Shown: positions 37,709 through 45,651 of the stretch, piece by piece
How positions within the stretch are numbered: position 1 is the first letter of the stretch
Layout: every line of letters starts with the position of its first letter
Assembly (NCBI RefSeq): GCF_015624485.1
Contig: NZ_CP061378.1
Coordinates: 1,612,001 to 1,676,000, forward strand
Direction: 5' to 3'
Length of the DNA stretch: 64,000 bases
DNA from: Bradyrhizobium genosp. L
GTDB taxonomy: Bacteria > Pseudomonadota > Alphaproteobacteria > Rhizobiales > Xanthobacteraceae
Position numbers and translations under genes: made by a program
The notes under the pieces: model-generated
Database searches by the model: none
Told to the model about the DNA's origin: nothing
What the model saw: only the letters and a program-made list of their open reading frames with translations

Positions 37709-38599
37709 CTATGGATCAAGCCGGTAGACCTGCGCGGCCGTCGTGTTGAAGATCGCCTCGCGCTGATCAGGGCTCAGCCGTGCGGCTGCCGCCTTGAAGG
37801 CGTCGACCAGGTCGCGGTAGCTGGTCCACAGCTTCTCGATCGGAAAGTTCGAGCCGAACAGGCAGCGGTCGGCGCCGAAGATCGCGACCGTGTCGGTCAC
37901 GACATCGGCGATATGCGCGGGATCGTTGCGGTGGATGAAGGTGCCGAGCCCGGAGAGCTTCGACACCACGTTCGGGCAGCTCGCGAGCCGCGCCATCCCG
38001 GCGCGCCAGGCCGCGTGGCCCCGCGGCGACAGATCCTCCAGCATGCCGGCATGCTGCAGGATGAAGGTGACGTCGGGACAGGCCTCGGCGAGGCCCGCGG
38101 CCTCGGCCATCTGCGGCGCGAACACCTGGAGATCAAAGCTCCAGCCATAGTCGGCGAGGCGGCCGACATTGCGCCGGATCACGGGATCGGCGCAGAGGTC
38201 CGGCCGCGACGCGAAGCGATACAGCGGATTCTCATGCCAGTGCAGCTGCATGCGCACGCCGCGCACCAGCGGATAGCGCTTGAGACGATCGAGCTGCGGG
38301 CGGACATCGTCGACCGAGAAATCGGCATAGGCGACCAGCGCATGCGGCCAGCCGTGCGCGTCGGCGGTCTGCTGCACCCAGGCGGCCTCGTCCTCGAACT
38401 GGCCGGTCGGCCAGTTGGTCTGGACATAGACCGAGCGGGTGACGCCGGTGCCCTTGAGGTCGTCGCGGAATTCTTCGATCGGATAATCGCGGCGGATCGG
38501 CTCGTAGGGACCGAAGATGCGGGGCTGCATCGGGCCGGACAGCCAGGCGAGATCGGACTTCCGCCAGATGTGGTGATGTCCGTCGACGATATCGGTCAC
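37709..38599 (-). CDS. COG3618-type metal-dependent amidohydrolase (lactonase-like)
   Basis: TIM-barrel hydrolase of the amidohydrolase-2 family. The N-terminal metal motif is VDGHHHIW; later strands include VRGVRMQLHWH, FILQHAGM and CLFGSNFPIEKLW. Characterised relatives hydrolyse sugar lactones (fuconolactonase, rhamnonolactonase) or 2-pyrone-4,6-dicarboxylate. 296 residues. Its ATG overlaps the stop of the coxE-like gene by 4 bases, tying it to the molybdenum hydroxylase operon. Confidence 0.88.
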   Translation of the reverse strand: MTDIVDGHHHIWRKSDLAWLSGPMQPRIFGPYEPIRRDYPIEEFRDDLKGTGVTRSVYVQTNWPTGQFEDEAAWVQQTADAHGWPHALVAYADFSVDDVRPQLDRLKRYPLVRGVRMQLHWHENPLYRFASRPDLCADPVIRRNVGRLADYGWSFDLQVFAPQMAEAAGLAEACPDVTFILQHAGMLEDLSPRGHAAWRAGMARLASCPNVVSKLSGLGTFIHRNDPAHIADVVTDTVAIFGADRCLFGSNFPIEKLWTSYRDLVDAFKAAAARLSPDQREAIFNTTAAQVYRLDP

Positions 38600-39714
38600 G
38601 CAACTCTCCTTCGTCCAAGCGACAGCAGGTGCGCAACGATCGCCGCGCTGGAGCCGCCGTCCACGAGATCATCGACAAAGCGCTGGATCGCGACCAGCGC
38701 CTCGGTCTGCGGCTTGAAGCCGGGCGACGTCGCAAGCGGCGTCAGCCAGCTCACCCGCCAGGCCCGGCGCGACAGCTTTGCCACCGCATCGCGCAACGCC
38801 GTGGGGTCGCCGCGCTCCAGGCCATCGGAGACGATCACCACCGCGGCGCCACGGGCATATCCGCCGAAGCGCGGCACGGCGAGGAACGCCTGCAACGCAT
38901 CGCCGATCCGGGTGCCGCCGTCCCAATCGCTGACCAGGAACGATGCCGCACTGAGCGCCTGCTCGCGCCGCTTCAGCCGTAGTGCCGACGTGACGCGGGT
39001 CAGCCGCGTGCCGAAGGTGAAGACCTCGACATTGCCGGCCGATTGCACCAGCGTATGCGCGAGCCGCATGTTCTCCTCGGTGCGCGCCTTCATCGAGCCG
39101 GATACGTCGATCAACAGCAGGATTTTCCGTGCACGCTGCCGCCGCCGCATCCGACCGAGCCGCTGCACTTCGCCGTCATTGCGCACGCTGTCGCGCAAGG
39201 TGCGACGGAGATCGGCGAACGGGCCGGAGCGTGCGCGCCGCCGCCGGTGGCCGCGCCGCCGCGGCAGGCGCCTGGCCGCCTCGCGTGATAATTGCCGCAG
39301 CGGATCGCTGGTCGCGATCTGCGCGAAACGGCGCTCGACCAGCGCCTCGGCCCGCGCCGCGGCGAGGCCGGATTCGTTGGCCTCGTCGGCGAGCGGCGGC
39401 TCGTCGTCGCCGCGACCTTCTTCCTGCAGGCGGACGACTTCCTCGTCCTCGCCCTCAGCCCTTTCGATCGCCTCCGCTCCGCGGAAGTGGATGTCGAACA
39501 GGCGGTCATATGTCGCGCGGCGCTCCGGCGGCGGCGCCAGGGTCGCAAGGCCGGCCTGGCGGATGTGCTCCAGGCTGCGCGGTCCGAGCAGCTCGATTGC
39601 GGCGAGGAAGCTCGTGGTCTGCTCCGGGGCGACGGAGAAGCCGTTGGCCCGCAGCAGCGCGACAAAAGAGACGAAGACCTGCGCGGCGCGCGGCAGCCTG
39701 AGATCGTCGCTCAC
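38596..39714 (-). CDS. coxE: VWA-domain maturation protein, CoxE family
   Basis: CoxE proteins work with the MoxR-type ATPase CoxD in maturing molybdenum hydroxylases. The C-terminal von Willebrand A domain has the metal-adhesion motif ILLLIDVSGSMKA (DxSxS, about residue 205) and VVIVSDGLERGDP. The N-terminal half is the helical CoxE region with a highly acidic and Arg-rich centre. 372 residues. ATG overlaps the stop of the AAA gene upstream (ATGA-type). The symbol is by family; CO oxidation itself is not implied. Confidence 0.88.
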   Translation of the reverse strand: MSDDLRLPRAAQVFVSFVALLRANGFSVAPEQTTSFLAAIELLGPRSLEHIRQAGLATLAPPPERRATYDRLFDIHFRGAEAIERAEGEDEEVVRLQEEGRGDDEPPLADEANESGLAAARAEALVERRFAQIATSDPLRQLSREAARRLPRRRGHRRRRARSGPFADLRRTLRDSVRNDGEVQRLGRMRRRQRARKILLLIDVSGSMKARTEENMRLAHTLVQSAGNVEVFTFGTRLTRVTSALRLKRREQALSAASFLVSDWDGGTRIGDALQAFLAVPRFGGYARGAAVVIVSDGLERGDPTALRDAVAKLSRRAWRVSWLTPLATSPGFKPQTEALVAIQRFVDDLVDGGSSAAIVAHLLSLGRRRVA

Positions 39715-40592
39715 GCGGCAGCCTCCGCGATGATCGCATCGAGCCGGGGCGAGATGAAATGAATATCTTCCTCATCCTTCAGCGCCACACCGATCGAGCG
39801 CTTGAACGCGTCGGGCCAGCGCGTCCCGCCCTTGTTGAGCAGGGTTGCGGCCTCCGCCCAGTCGACGGCTTCGGCGATGCCCGGCGCCTTGCTCAGCGGC
39901 TCGCGGCGCAGGCGGCCGACCGCCGCCACGACGGCGCGCGCCGTAGCCTCGGCGACGCTCGACGCCCGCATCATCACGATGCGCGCCTCGCGCTCGGCAT
40001 TGGGATAACCGATCCAGTGATAGACGCAGCGGCGGCGCAGCGCTTCGTGCAAATCGCGGGTCCGGTTCGACGTCAGCACCACGACGGGATGCTCGGCGGC
40101 GCGGACGGTGCCGCGTTCCGGGATCGAGATCTGGAAGTCGGAGAGGAATTCGAGCAGGAAAGCCTCGAACTCCTGGTCGGCGCGATCGATTTCGTCGATC
40201 AGCAGCACCGTTGCATCCGGCGCGCGCAACGCGGCGAGCATCGGGCGCTCGATCAGGAAGGATTCGCCATAGATGTCGATGCTCTGTTCGCCTGCTTGCC
40301 GGATCGCCAGCATCTGGCGCGGATAGTTCCACTCGTAGAGCGCCGATGCGGCGTCGATGCCCTCATAGCATTGCAGGCGGATCAGCCTGCGGCCGAGCAC
40401 CGCGGCGATCGCCTTCGCCGCCTCGGTCTTGCCGACACCCGGCGCGCCCTCGAGCAGCAGCGGCTTGCCGAGCGCGAGCGAGAGATAGGATGCGGTCGCG
40501 ATGCCGTCGTCGGCGAGATAATAGGCCGCGCGCAGCGCCTTCTCCAGCGCCTCCGGGCTGTCGATGCCGACGATGTTGCTGCGAACCGGCAT
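39711..40592 (-). CDS. coxD: MoxR-type AAA+ ATPase, CoxD family
   Basis: AAA+ chaperone-like ATPase: Walker A EGAPGVGKTEAAKAI, Walker B TVLLIDEIDRADQEF, sensor 1 VVLTSNRTRDL, and an arginine finger region EALRRRCVYHWIGYP. 293 residues. In carboxydotrophs CoxD remodels the apo-enzyme so that the copper-sulfur or sulfurated Mo site can form. It follows the large-subunit C-terminal gene by 9 bases and overlaps coxE. Confidence 0.9.
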   Translation of the reverse strand: MPVRSNIVGIDSPEALEKALRAAYYLADDGIATASYLSLALGKPLLLEGAPGVGKTEAAKAIAAVLGRRLIRLQCYEGIDAASALYEWNYPRQMLAIRQAGEQSIDIYGESFLIERPMLAALRAPDATVLLIDEIDRADQEFEAFLLEFLSDFQISIPERGTVRAAEHPVVVLTSNRTRDLHEALRRRCVYHWIGYPNAEREARIVMMRASSVAEATARAVVAAVGRLRREPLSKAPGIAEAVDWAEAATLLNKGGTRWPDAFKRSIGVALKDEEDIHFISPRLDAIIAEAAA

Positions 40593-40601
40593 GCAAAGAC
40601 C

Positions 40602-41624
40602 TCAGCGCCGCGGTTGCGGCCGGGCGCCGCCCTGTGCCTTGATCGCGCGCAGCACCTTCTCCGGCGTAATCGGCAGATCGTCGATCCGCACCCCGACCGC
40701 ATTGAAGATCGCATTGGCGACCGCGGGCAGCACAGGATTGGCGCACATTTCGCCCGGCCCCTTGGCGCCGAACGGGCCGTCCGGCGCCGGACGTTCCAGC
40801 ACCGCGATATCGTGCGGGCAGATGTCACCCGGACCCGGCATCAGATATTCGACGAAGTCGCGCGGGCCGTGCACGGGATCGGGATAATAAGGCTCGGGCG
40901 TCTCGTACAGCGCGTGGCTGACGCCCATCCAGGCACCGCCGACCAGCTGCTGCTCGACCAGGCGCGGATTGAGCGCGCGGCCGAGCTCATAGGCCGAGTC
41001 CATCCGGATCATCGCGACCTCGCCGGTCTCGTCGTCGACCTCGAGCTCGGCGACGAGGCAGGCATGCGCGTAGCAGGTCGCTGGCGACATCTCGCCGGTC
41101 TCCGGATCGACGTCGGACAGCGGCACCAGGAAGATGCCGCGGCCCGAGATGGTCTTGCCCTGCTTGAACTGGGCGGCTATGGCGACGTCCTTGGTCGAGA
41201 TCGAACGGTGCGGTGCGCCCTTGATGTGGATATTGCCGCGGCCGTCGGTTTCGAGGTCGGCGGCGTTGACCTCGAGCTCCTCGGCGGCCGCCTCCATCAT
41301 CACGCCGCGCGCCTCCCGCGCCGCCGCCATCACGGCATTGCCGACGCGATGCGTGCCGCGCGAGGCGAACGAGCCCATGCAGTGCGGACCGGTATCGGAA
41401 TCCGCTGTGTCGACATAGACGTCCTCGACGGGCACGCCGAGCGTCTCGGCGCAGATCTGCCGCGTCACCGACTTCATGCCCTGGCCGAGATCGATCGACG
41501 ACAGCGCCACGGTGAATTTGCCGCTGGGATTGGAATGCACCAGTGCCTGGCTCGGATCGCCGCCGAGATTCATGCCGATGGGGTAATTGACCGACGCGAT
41601 GCCGCGTCCGCGATGCCTGGTCAT
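40602..41624 (-). CDS. Molybdenum hydroxylase large subunit, C-terminal half (separate gene)
   Basis: Second half of a xanthine-dehydrogenase/CoxL-type molybdopterin subunit. It has the cofactor motif SSIDLGQGMKSVTRQ near residue 45, DSDTGPHCMGSFASRGTHRVGNA, and GPFGAKGPGEMCANP near 285, which contains the catalytic Glu. It begins MTRHRGRGIASVNYPIGMNL, exactly where intact homologues continue after the first domain pair. ATG 41624 is preceded by a perfect AGGAGG (41633-41638, minus strand) at 8-base spacing, inside the end of the upstream gene, so it is translated on its own. 340 residues. Confidence 0.9.
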   Translation of the reverse strand: MTRHRGRGIASVNYPIGMNLGGDPSQALVHSNPSGKFTVALSSIDLGQGMKSVTRQICAETLGVPVEDVYVDTADSDTGPHCMGSFASRGTHRVGNAVMAAAREARGVMMEAAAEELEVNAADLETDGRGNIHIKGAPHRSISTKDVAIAAQFKQGKTISGRGIFLVPLSDVDPETGEMSPATCYAHACLVAELEVDDETGEVAMIRMDSAYELGRALNPRLVEQQLVGGAWMGVSHALYETPEPYYPDPVHGPRDFVEYLMPGPGDICPHDIAVLERPAPDGPFGAKGPGEMCANPVLPAVANAIFNAVGVRIDDLPITPEKVLRAIKAQGGARPQPRR

Positions 41625-41626
41625 GC

Positions 41627-43213
41627 TTAGCGCCTCCTGGTACCGAAGACGGAAGAGAAACGCGTGGCGCCATGCGACGGCGCATTGGGTCGCGGCGGCG
41701 AGGGTGGTGCCGGCGGAGGAGGCGGTGGCGGCTCACGGGTCGCGGCCGGTGCGCGGTCATATGTCGTGCGCTGCTGGGCCGGGGCGGCGGCCATCGGCGC
41801 ATGCGTCTCGCGCGGCGTCAGCGGGACGGCTGCGCGGAGACCGCCGCCATCCTTGCGCGACGACATCTGCCTGAACTCCTCGCGCAGCGGCCATTTCGCT
41901 TTCTCGGCGGCGACCTGCACGCATTCGATCAGCGCCGTGTTCTTGGCCTCGCGGCGATGCGCCTTCATGTCGCCGTCGCGATACGCATTGAGGATGCGGA
42001 ACTCCATCGGGTCCATGCCGACGAGATGCGCGAGCTTGTCCATCTGGCATTCGATGGCGAAGTCCATGGCCGTGACGCCGAAGCCGCGCATCGCGGTCGC
42101 CGGCGTCCGGTTGGTGAAGACGCAATAGACGTCGCCATGGACATTGGGGATCGTGTAGGGACCGGGCAGATGCGCGGCGCATTTCACGGCGGCGTAGCTC
42201 GACAGCCGCGTGTAGGCGCCGCTGTCGAAATAGGCGCGCACCTTGCGTGCGACGACGCGGCCATCACGCATCACGCCATCCTTGATGTAGATGCGCTCGG
42301 CGCCGCGCGGCGGGCCATATTGCATTTCCTCCTCGCGCCCGAACAGATAGCGCACCGGGCGTCCCGTCAGCATCGCGCCGAGGATGCACAGCGGCTCGGT
42401 CAGCGTATCGACCTTGCCGCCGAACCCGCCGCCCACGGTGCCGCCGATGAAATGGAAGGTGTTGGACGGCATATCGAGGATCTTTGCGCAGGTATCGACC
42501 GAGAAGAACAGCGCCTGCGTCGAGGTGTAGACGATGTAGCGGCCATTGGTGTCGGGCGCTGCGATCGAGCCGTTGGTCTCGGTCGGCGCGTGCTCGATCG
42601 GCGACATCTGGTAGCGCTGCTCCAGCACATGGTCGGCGGAGGCGAGCGCATGGTCGGCATCGCCGAAGCGCAGCTGCTGGCGATCATAGGTCTCGTGATA
42701 GGTGAAAGTGTTCTTGGGATAGACCTCGTTGACGACGGGCGCGCCCGGCTTCAGCGCGTCCTCGACGTCGAACACCGCCGGCAGCACCTCGTAGTCGATC
42801 TTGACCTTTGCGATGGCCTCATAGGCCTCGCGCGGGCTGTCGGCGACGATGGCGACGATGGGCTCGCCCTTGTAGCGCACCTTGTCGACTGCAAGCGACG
42901 GCTCGTCGTCCTTGCCGAAATTGATCAGGCTGAGCAGCGTGTTCAGGTTGCGTGGCACGTCAGAGGCGCGGATGACGCGACGCACGCCCTGCGACCGCTC
43001 GGCCTCAGACGTGTCGATGCGGCGCAGCCTTGCATGCGAATGCGCGCTGCGCACCACCTTCAAATGCAGCATGCCCTGCAGATTATGGTCGTTGAAATAG
43101 GGCGAGGTACCGGTGACATGGCCGAGCATGTCCTGGCGCTGCGTGCCTTTGCCGATTTCCTTGAGATTGTCGTCGCGCTCGTCGGCGAACAGGTCCTTGC
43201 GCAGTTCCAGCAT
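41627..43213 (-). CDS. Molybdenum hydroxylase large subunit, N-terminal half with Pro-rich tail
   Basis: First half of the molybdopterin subunit: aldehyde-oxidase a/b hammerhead (TGTSPYFNDHNLQGMLHLKVVRS), the cofactor motifs GGTVGGGFGGK and TPATAMRGFGVTAMD. After about residue 440 the family sequence ends and a low-complexity tail follows (REPPPPPPPAPPSPPRP), finishing FSSVFGTRRR at TAA 41627-41629. The next gene supplies the missing half after 2 bases. An ordinary frameshift is unlikely: the tail is long and Pro-rich, and the downstream gene has its own strong ribosome site. 528 residues. It assembles with the FAD and 2Fe-2S subunits upstream to hydroxylate an aromatic heterocycle or aldehyde. 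Confidence 0.9.
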   Translation of the reverse strand: MLELRKDLFADERDDNLKEIGKGTQRQDMLGHVTGTSPYFNDHNLQGMLHLKVVRSAHSHARLRRIDTSEAERSQGVRRVIRASDVPRNLNTLLSLINFGKDDEPSLAVDKVRYKGEPIVAIVADSPREAYEAIAKVKIDYEVLPAVFDVEDALKPGAPVVNEVYPKNTFTYHETYDRQQLRFGDADHALASADHVLEQRYQMSPIEHAPTETNGSIAAPDTNGRYIVYTSTQALFFSVDTCAKILDMPSNTFHFIGGTVGGGFGGKVDTLTEPLCILGAMLTGRPVRYLFGREEEMQYGPPRGAERIYIKDGVMRDGRVVARKVRAYFDSGAYTRLSSYAAVKCAAHLPGPYTIPNVHGDVYCVFTNRTPATAMRGFGVTAMDFAIECQMDKLAHLVGMDPMEFRILNAYRDGDMKAHRREAKNTALIECVQVAAEKAKWPLREEFRQMSSRKDGGGLRAAVPLTPRETHAPMAAAPAQQRTTYDRAPAATREPPPPPPPAPPSPPRPNAPSHGATRFSSVFGTRRR

Positions 43214-43225
43214 GGTGTTGTTCCT

Positions 43226-43705
43226 CTACGCGCGAGCCCGGCCGCCGGATGCGGCGGCGAGCACGGCGTTGATGATCGGCTCATAGCCGGTGCAGCGGCA
43301 GATATTGCCCGAGATCGCCTCGACCACCTCGGCGCGGCTCGGCTGCGGATTGCGGTCGAGCAGCGCTTTTGCGGCCATCAGCATGCCCGGCGTGCAATAG
43401 CCGCACTGCGCGGCGAAATTATCGGCGAAGGCGCGCTGCAGCGGATGCAGGTTGGGGCCGTCCTTGATGCCGTCGAGCGTCTCGACCGAGCGGCCGGCGA
43501 CCGTCTCGGCCAGCGTCAGGCAAGACAGATGCAACTCGCCGTCAACAAGCACGCTGCACGTGCCGCAGCCGCCCTGGCCGCAACCGAATTTCGGCGTCAT
43601 GTCGCCGATCAGCTCGCGCAGCGCGACCAGGAGATTGGTGCCGCCGTCGACGAAGATCGCGACGTCGCGGCCGTTATGGCGGAATTGCAGGGGAGTTTTC
43701 GCCAT
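43226..43705 (-). CDS. Molybdenum hydroxylase 2Fe-2S subunit (CoxS/XdhC-type small subunit)
   Basis: Carries both iron-sulfur clusters of the enzyme: plant-ferredoxin-type motif CGQGGCGTC with a fourth Cys in HLSC, and the all-alpha motif CGYCTPGML with NICRCTGY. 159 residues, standard size. It passes electrons from the Mo site to the FAD subunit. It lies between the FAD subunit (6 bases upstream) and the large subunit (12 bases downstream) in the order M-S-L typical of CO-dehydrogenase-like operons. Confidence 0.95.
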   Translation of the reverse strand: MAKTPLQFRHNGRDVAIFVDGGTNLLVALRELIGDMTPKFGCGQGGCGTCSVLVDGELHLSCLTLAETVAGRSVETLDGIKDGPNLHPLQRAFADNFAAQCGYCTPGMLMAAKALLDRNPQPSRAEVVEAISGNICRCTGYEPIINAVLAAASGGRARA

Positions 43706-43711
43706 CGTGCT

Positions 43712-44530
43712 CTATTCCTGACCGGACAACAGGCGCTTCAGATGCACGCCGACGATCTCGCGGCGATACCAGGCGCTGGCGATTGCATTGTCGCCGGGCG
43801 AGGTGCCTTCGACAGCGGCTGCGGCGGCCGCGTTGATCGTGGATGCATCGAGAGCGCGCCCTTCCAGCGCGCGCTCGGCGGCGCGGGCGCGGATCGGGGT
43901 CGGCGCCATCGAGCCGAGCGCGATGCGCGCGCCGACAACGCGGCTGCCGTTGACCGGTAAATGCGCGGCCAACGTGATCACGGCGCCACCTTTCGGCTTG
44001 ATCCGTGCGATCTTGCGGTAACGGAAGGCCTCGGAGTTGCCGGGCTTCGCGAAAGAGATCGCGAGCACCAGCGCGCCGGCCTGCCGGTCGCGCGATTGCA
44101 GGAATTCCTCCAGCGCGATCTCACGGCCGCCAAGGCCGCCCTGGACCGATACGACAGCATCGAGCGCCAGCATCGCGACGGTGAAGTCGCCATACGGAAC
44201 GGGCGCGAACAGGTTGCCGCCGATGGTGCCCATGTTGCGCACCGCCGGTCCGCCGATCGAGCGGGCCGCGGCATGCAGGAAAGCAAGCTCGCGCTCGGCG
44301 AGGATGCGCGCATAGGTGACGCCGGCGCCGAGCATGATCCGCGCGCCCGAGGTGTCGATCCTCGTCATCGCCTGGTCGCTTGCGCGCACGATGGTCGAGA
44401 TCGAGATATCCCCCTCGTTCAGCGCCCGCATCACCAGCGTGCCGCCGCCGAGATAGCGCGCGCCGCGATCCGACGACAGCGCCGCCGCCGCGTCATGGGT
44501 GCTGGTGAAGGTCTTCACCGTGATGGGCAT
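43712..44530 (-). CDS. Molybdenum hydroxylase FAD-binding subunit (CoxM-type)
   Basis: Medium subunit with the two FAD pyrophosphate motifs: ARYLGGGTLVMRAL near residue 30 and VRNMGTIGGNLFAPVPYGDF near 100-120. A C-terminal CO-dehydrogenase flavoprotein domain follows (KPKGGAVITLAAHL). 272 residues. It transfers electrons from the clusters to the final acceptor. Confidence 0.94.
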   Translation of the reverse strand: MPITVKTFTSTHDAAAALSSDRGARYLGGGTLVMRALNEGDISISTIVRASDQAMTRIDTSGARIMLGAGVTYARILAERELAFLHAAARSIGGPAVRNMGTIGGNLFAPVPYGDFTVAMLALDAVVSVQGGLGGREIALEEFLQSRDRQAGALVLAISFAKPGNSEAFRYRKIARIKPKGGAVITLAAHLPVNGSRVVGARIALGSMAPTPIRARAAERALEGRALDASTINAAAAAAVEGTSPGDNAIASAWYRREIVGVHLKRLLSGQE

Positions 44531-44545
44531 GATGTCTTTCTCCGC

Positions 44546-44989
44546 TTACGCGGCCTCCTTCAGATGCCGGCGGATCGCCTCGAAACCGGCTTGATAGATG
44601 TCTTCCGCAACCATCTGCGTGATGCGATCCATGTCCTCCGGCCGGGTCGAGAAGCGCGATTCCCAGTGCCAGAAGGTGCGGTCGCCATCGGTGACCGGCA
44701 GCAGACGGACATGCGCCACATAGTTGAACATCGGGATCGGCGTATCGAGCAGGCAGTAGCTGAACGACTGCTCCAGATCGGACAGCGCCAGCAATTGCTC
44801 GCGCAGTTCGGCACCGTCCTTCAGCTTGAATCGCCTGACACAACCAACCTTGTCCGAAGATTGCGCGCGCTCGATCGCGCTGGTCGCGACCGCAGGATGC
44901 CAGCGGTCGTGGCCATTGAAATCGCGCAGCACGGCCCACGCCGCGTCGGTCGATGCGTCCAGGATCGTGCTTTTGACGATATGCGGCAC
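44546..44989 (-). CDS. SRPBCC/START-like protein, copy 2 (CoxG-like context)
   Basis: Small helix-grip protein of the polyketide-cyclase/START superfamily, with a hydrophobic cavity for a lipid-like or aromatic ligand. I place the start at GTG 44989 (VPHIVKSTILDAS), where similarity to the paralogue at 45205-45642 begins; there is no clear ribosome site, and the frame runs upstream into a non-coding repeat. Shared motifs with the paralogue: RDFNGHDRWHP, SDKVGCVRRFKL, LLPVTDGD. 147 residues. CoxG, a related protein, anchors CO dehydrogenase to the membrane in carboxydotrophs; the same is possible here. Confidence 0.82.
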   Translation of the reverse strand: MPHIVKSTILDASTDAAWAVLRDFNGHDRWHPAVATSAIERAQSSDKVGCVRRFKLKDGAELREQLLALSDLEQSFSYCLLDTPIPMFNYVAHVRLLPVTDGDRTFWHWESRFSTRPEDMDRITQMVAEDIYQAGFEAIRRHLKEAA

Positions 44990-45035
44990 GGCTACAATCC
45001 AACATCTGACGTTTGCACCGATATTGGCGCGCGCA

Positions 45036-45168
45036 TCACCTCTCCCCAACGGGGAGAGGTCGCGCCGGAGGCGCGGGTGAGGGGGCTCAGGTCTCTCGAT
45101 AGACCGCAACCCCTCACCCGGATCGCATCTGGCGATGCGATCCGACCTCTCCCACAAGGGGAGAGGTG
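45036..45168. repeat. Dispersed palindromic repeat, CTCTCCCC/GGGGAGAGG family, copy 2
   Basis: Begins CACCTCTCCCCAACGGGGAGAG and ends CTCTCCCACAAGGGGAGAGGTG, with GGGTGAGGGG and CCCCTCACCC in between, plus GGATCGCATC-TGGC-GATGCGATCC. Same layout as 6664-6808. It sits between the two paralogous SRPBCC genes, where a strong hairpin could lower expression of the downstream hydroxylase genes or end one transcript. Confidence 0.8.
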
Positions 45169-45204
45169 GACCGTCTGCGTGGCTGTGAGTGATCGATGCA
45201 TCCG

Positions 45205-45642
45205 TCAGCCTCCAAATGCCCGCTTCAGGGCGTCGAAGCCGCCCTGGAACACGCCGCCGCCGATATTGTTGACCAGCTCCGCCTCCCGCTCCTGGGCGCA
45301 ATCGAACTCCGCCGTCCATTCCATGAAGGTCTGGTCGCCGTCGGTGACCGGAGTCAGCCGCAAGGTCGCGACGTAGTTCTCGACGCCCATCGGCGATTCC
45401 AGGATCGAGTAGGTGCAGAACATGTCGTAGTCGGAGAGCCCGAGCAGCTTCTCCCTGATCCGGTCGCCATTGCGCAGCCGGAAATCCCTGACGCAGCCGA
45501 TCTTGTCCGAGGGCTCGCCGCCCTCGATGCGGCTTTCGGCGATCGCGGGATGCCAGTTCGGCAGGCCGTTGAAGTCGCGCACCCGGGCCCAGACGCGGTC
45601 GTTGCGGGCGTTGACGACAGTGGAGACGTAGACTCGTGCCAT
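45205..45642 (-). CDS. SRPBCC/START-like protein, copy 1
   Basis: Helix-grip fold protein, 145 residues, starting MARVYVSTVVNARNDRVWARVRDFNGLPNWHP. Paralogue of the next gene downstream, sharing RDFNG..WHP, SDKIGCVRDFRL, ENYVATLRLTPVTDGD and a Trp-rich strand. No catalytic residues can be assigned. It follows the giant flotillin gene by 9 bases on the same strand, so the flotillin, the SRPBCC pair and the hydroxylase may share a transcript. Confidence 0.88.
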   Translation of the reverse strand: MARVYVSTVVNARNDRVWARVRDFNGLPNWHPAIAESRIEGGEPSDKIGCVRDFRLRNGDRIREKLLGLSDYDMFCTYSILESPMGVENYVATLRLTPVTDGDQTFMEWTAEFDCAQEREAELVNNIGGGVFQGGFDALKRAFGG

Positions 45643-45651
45643 GGCGTCAGC

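Noticed and set aside
34610-39733. 1707-codon open frame on the plus strand
   Set aside because: It is antisense to six genes with clear catalytic motifs. Long open frames opposite genes are expected in such high-GC DNA, and the translation is Arg/Ala/Gly-rich without domains.
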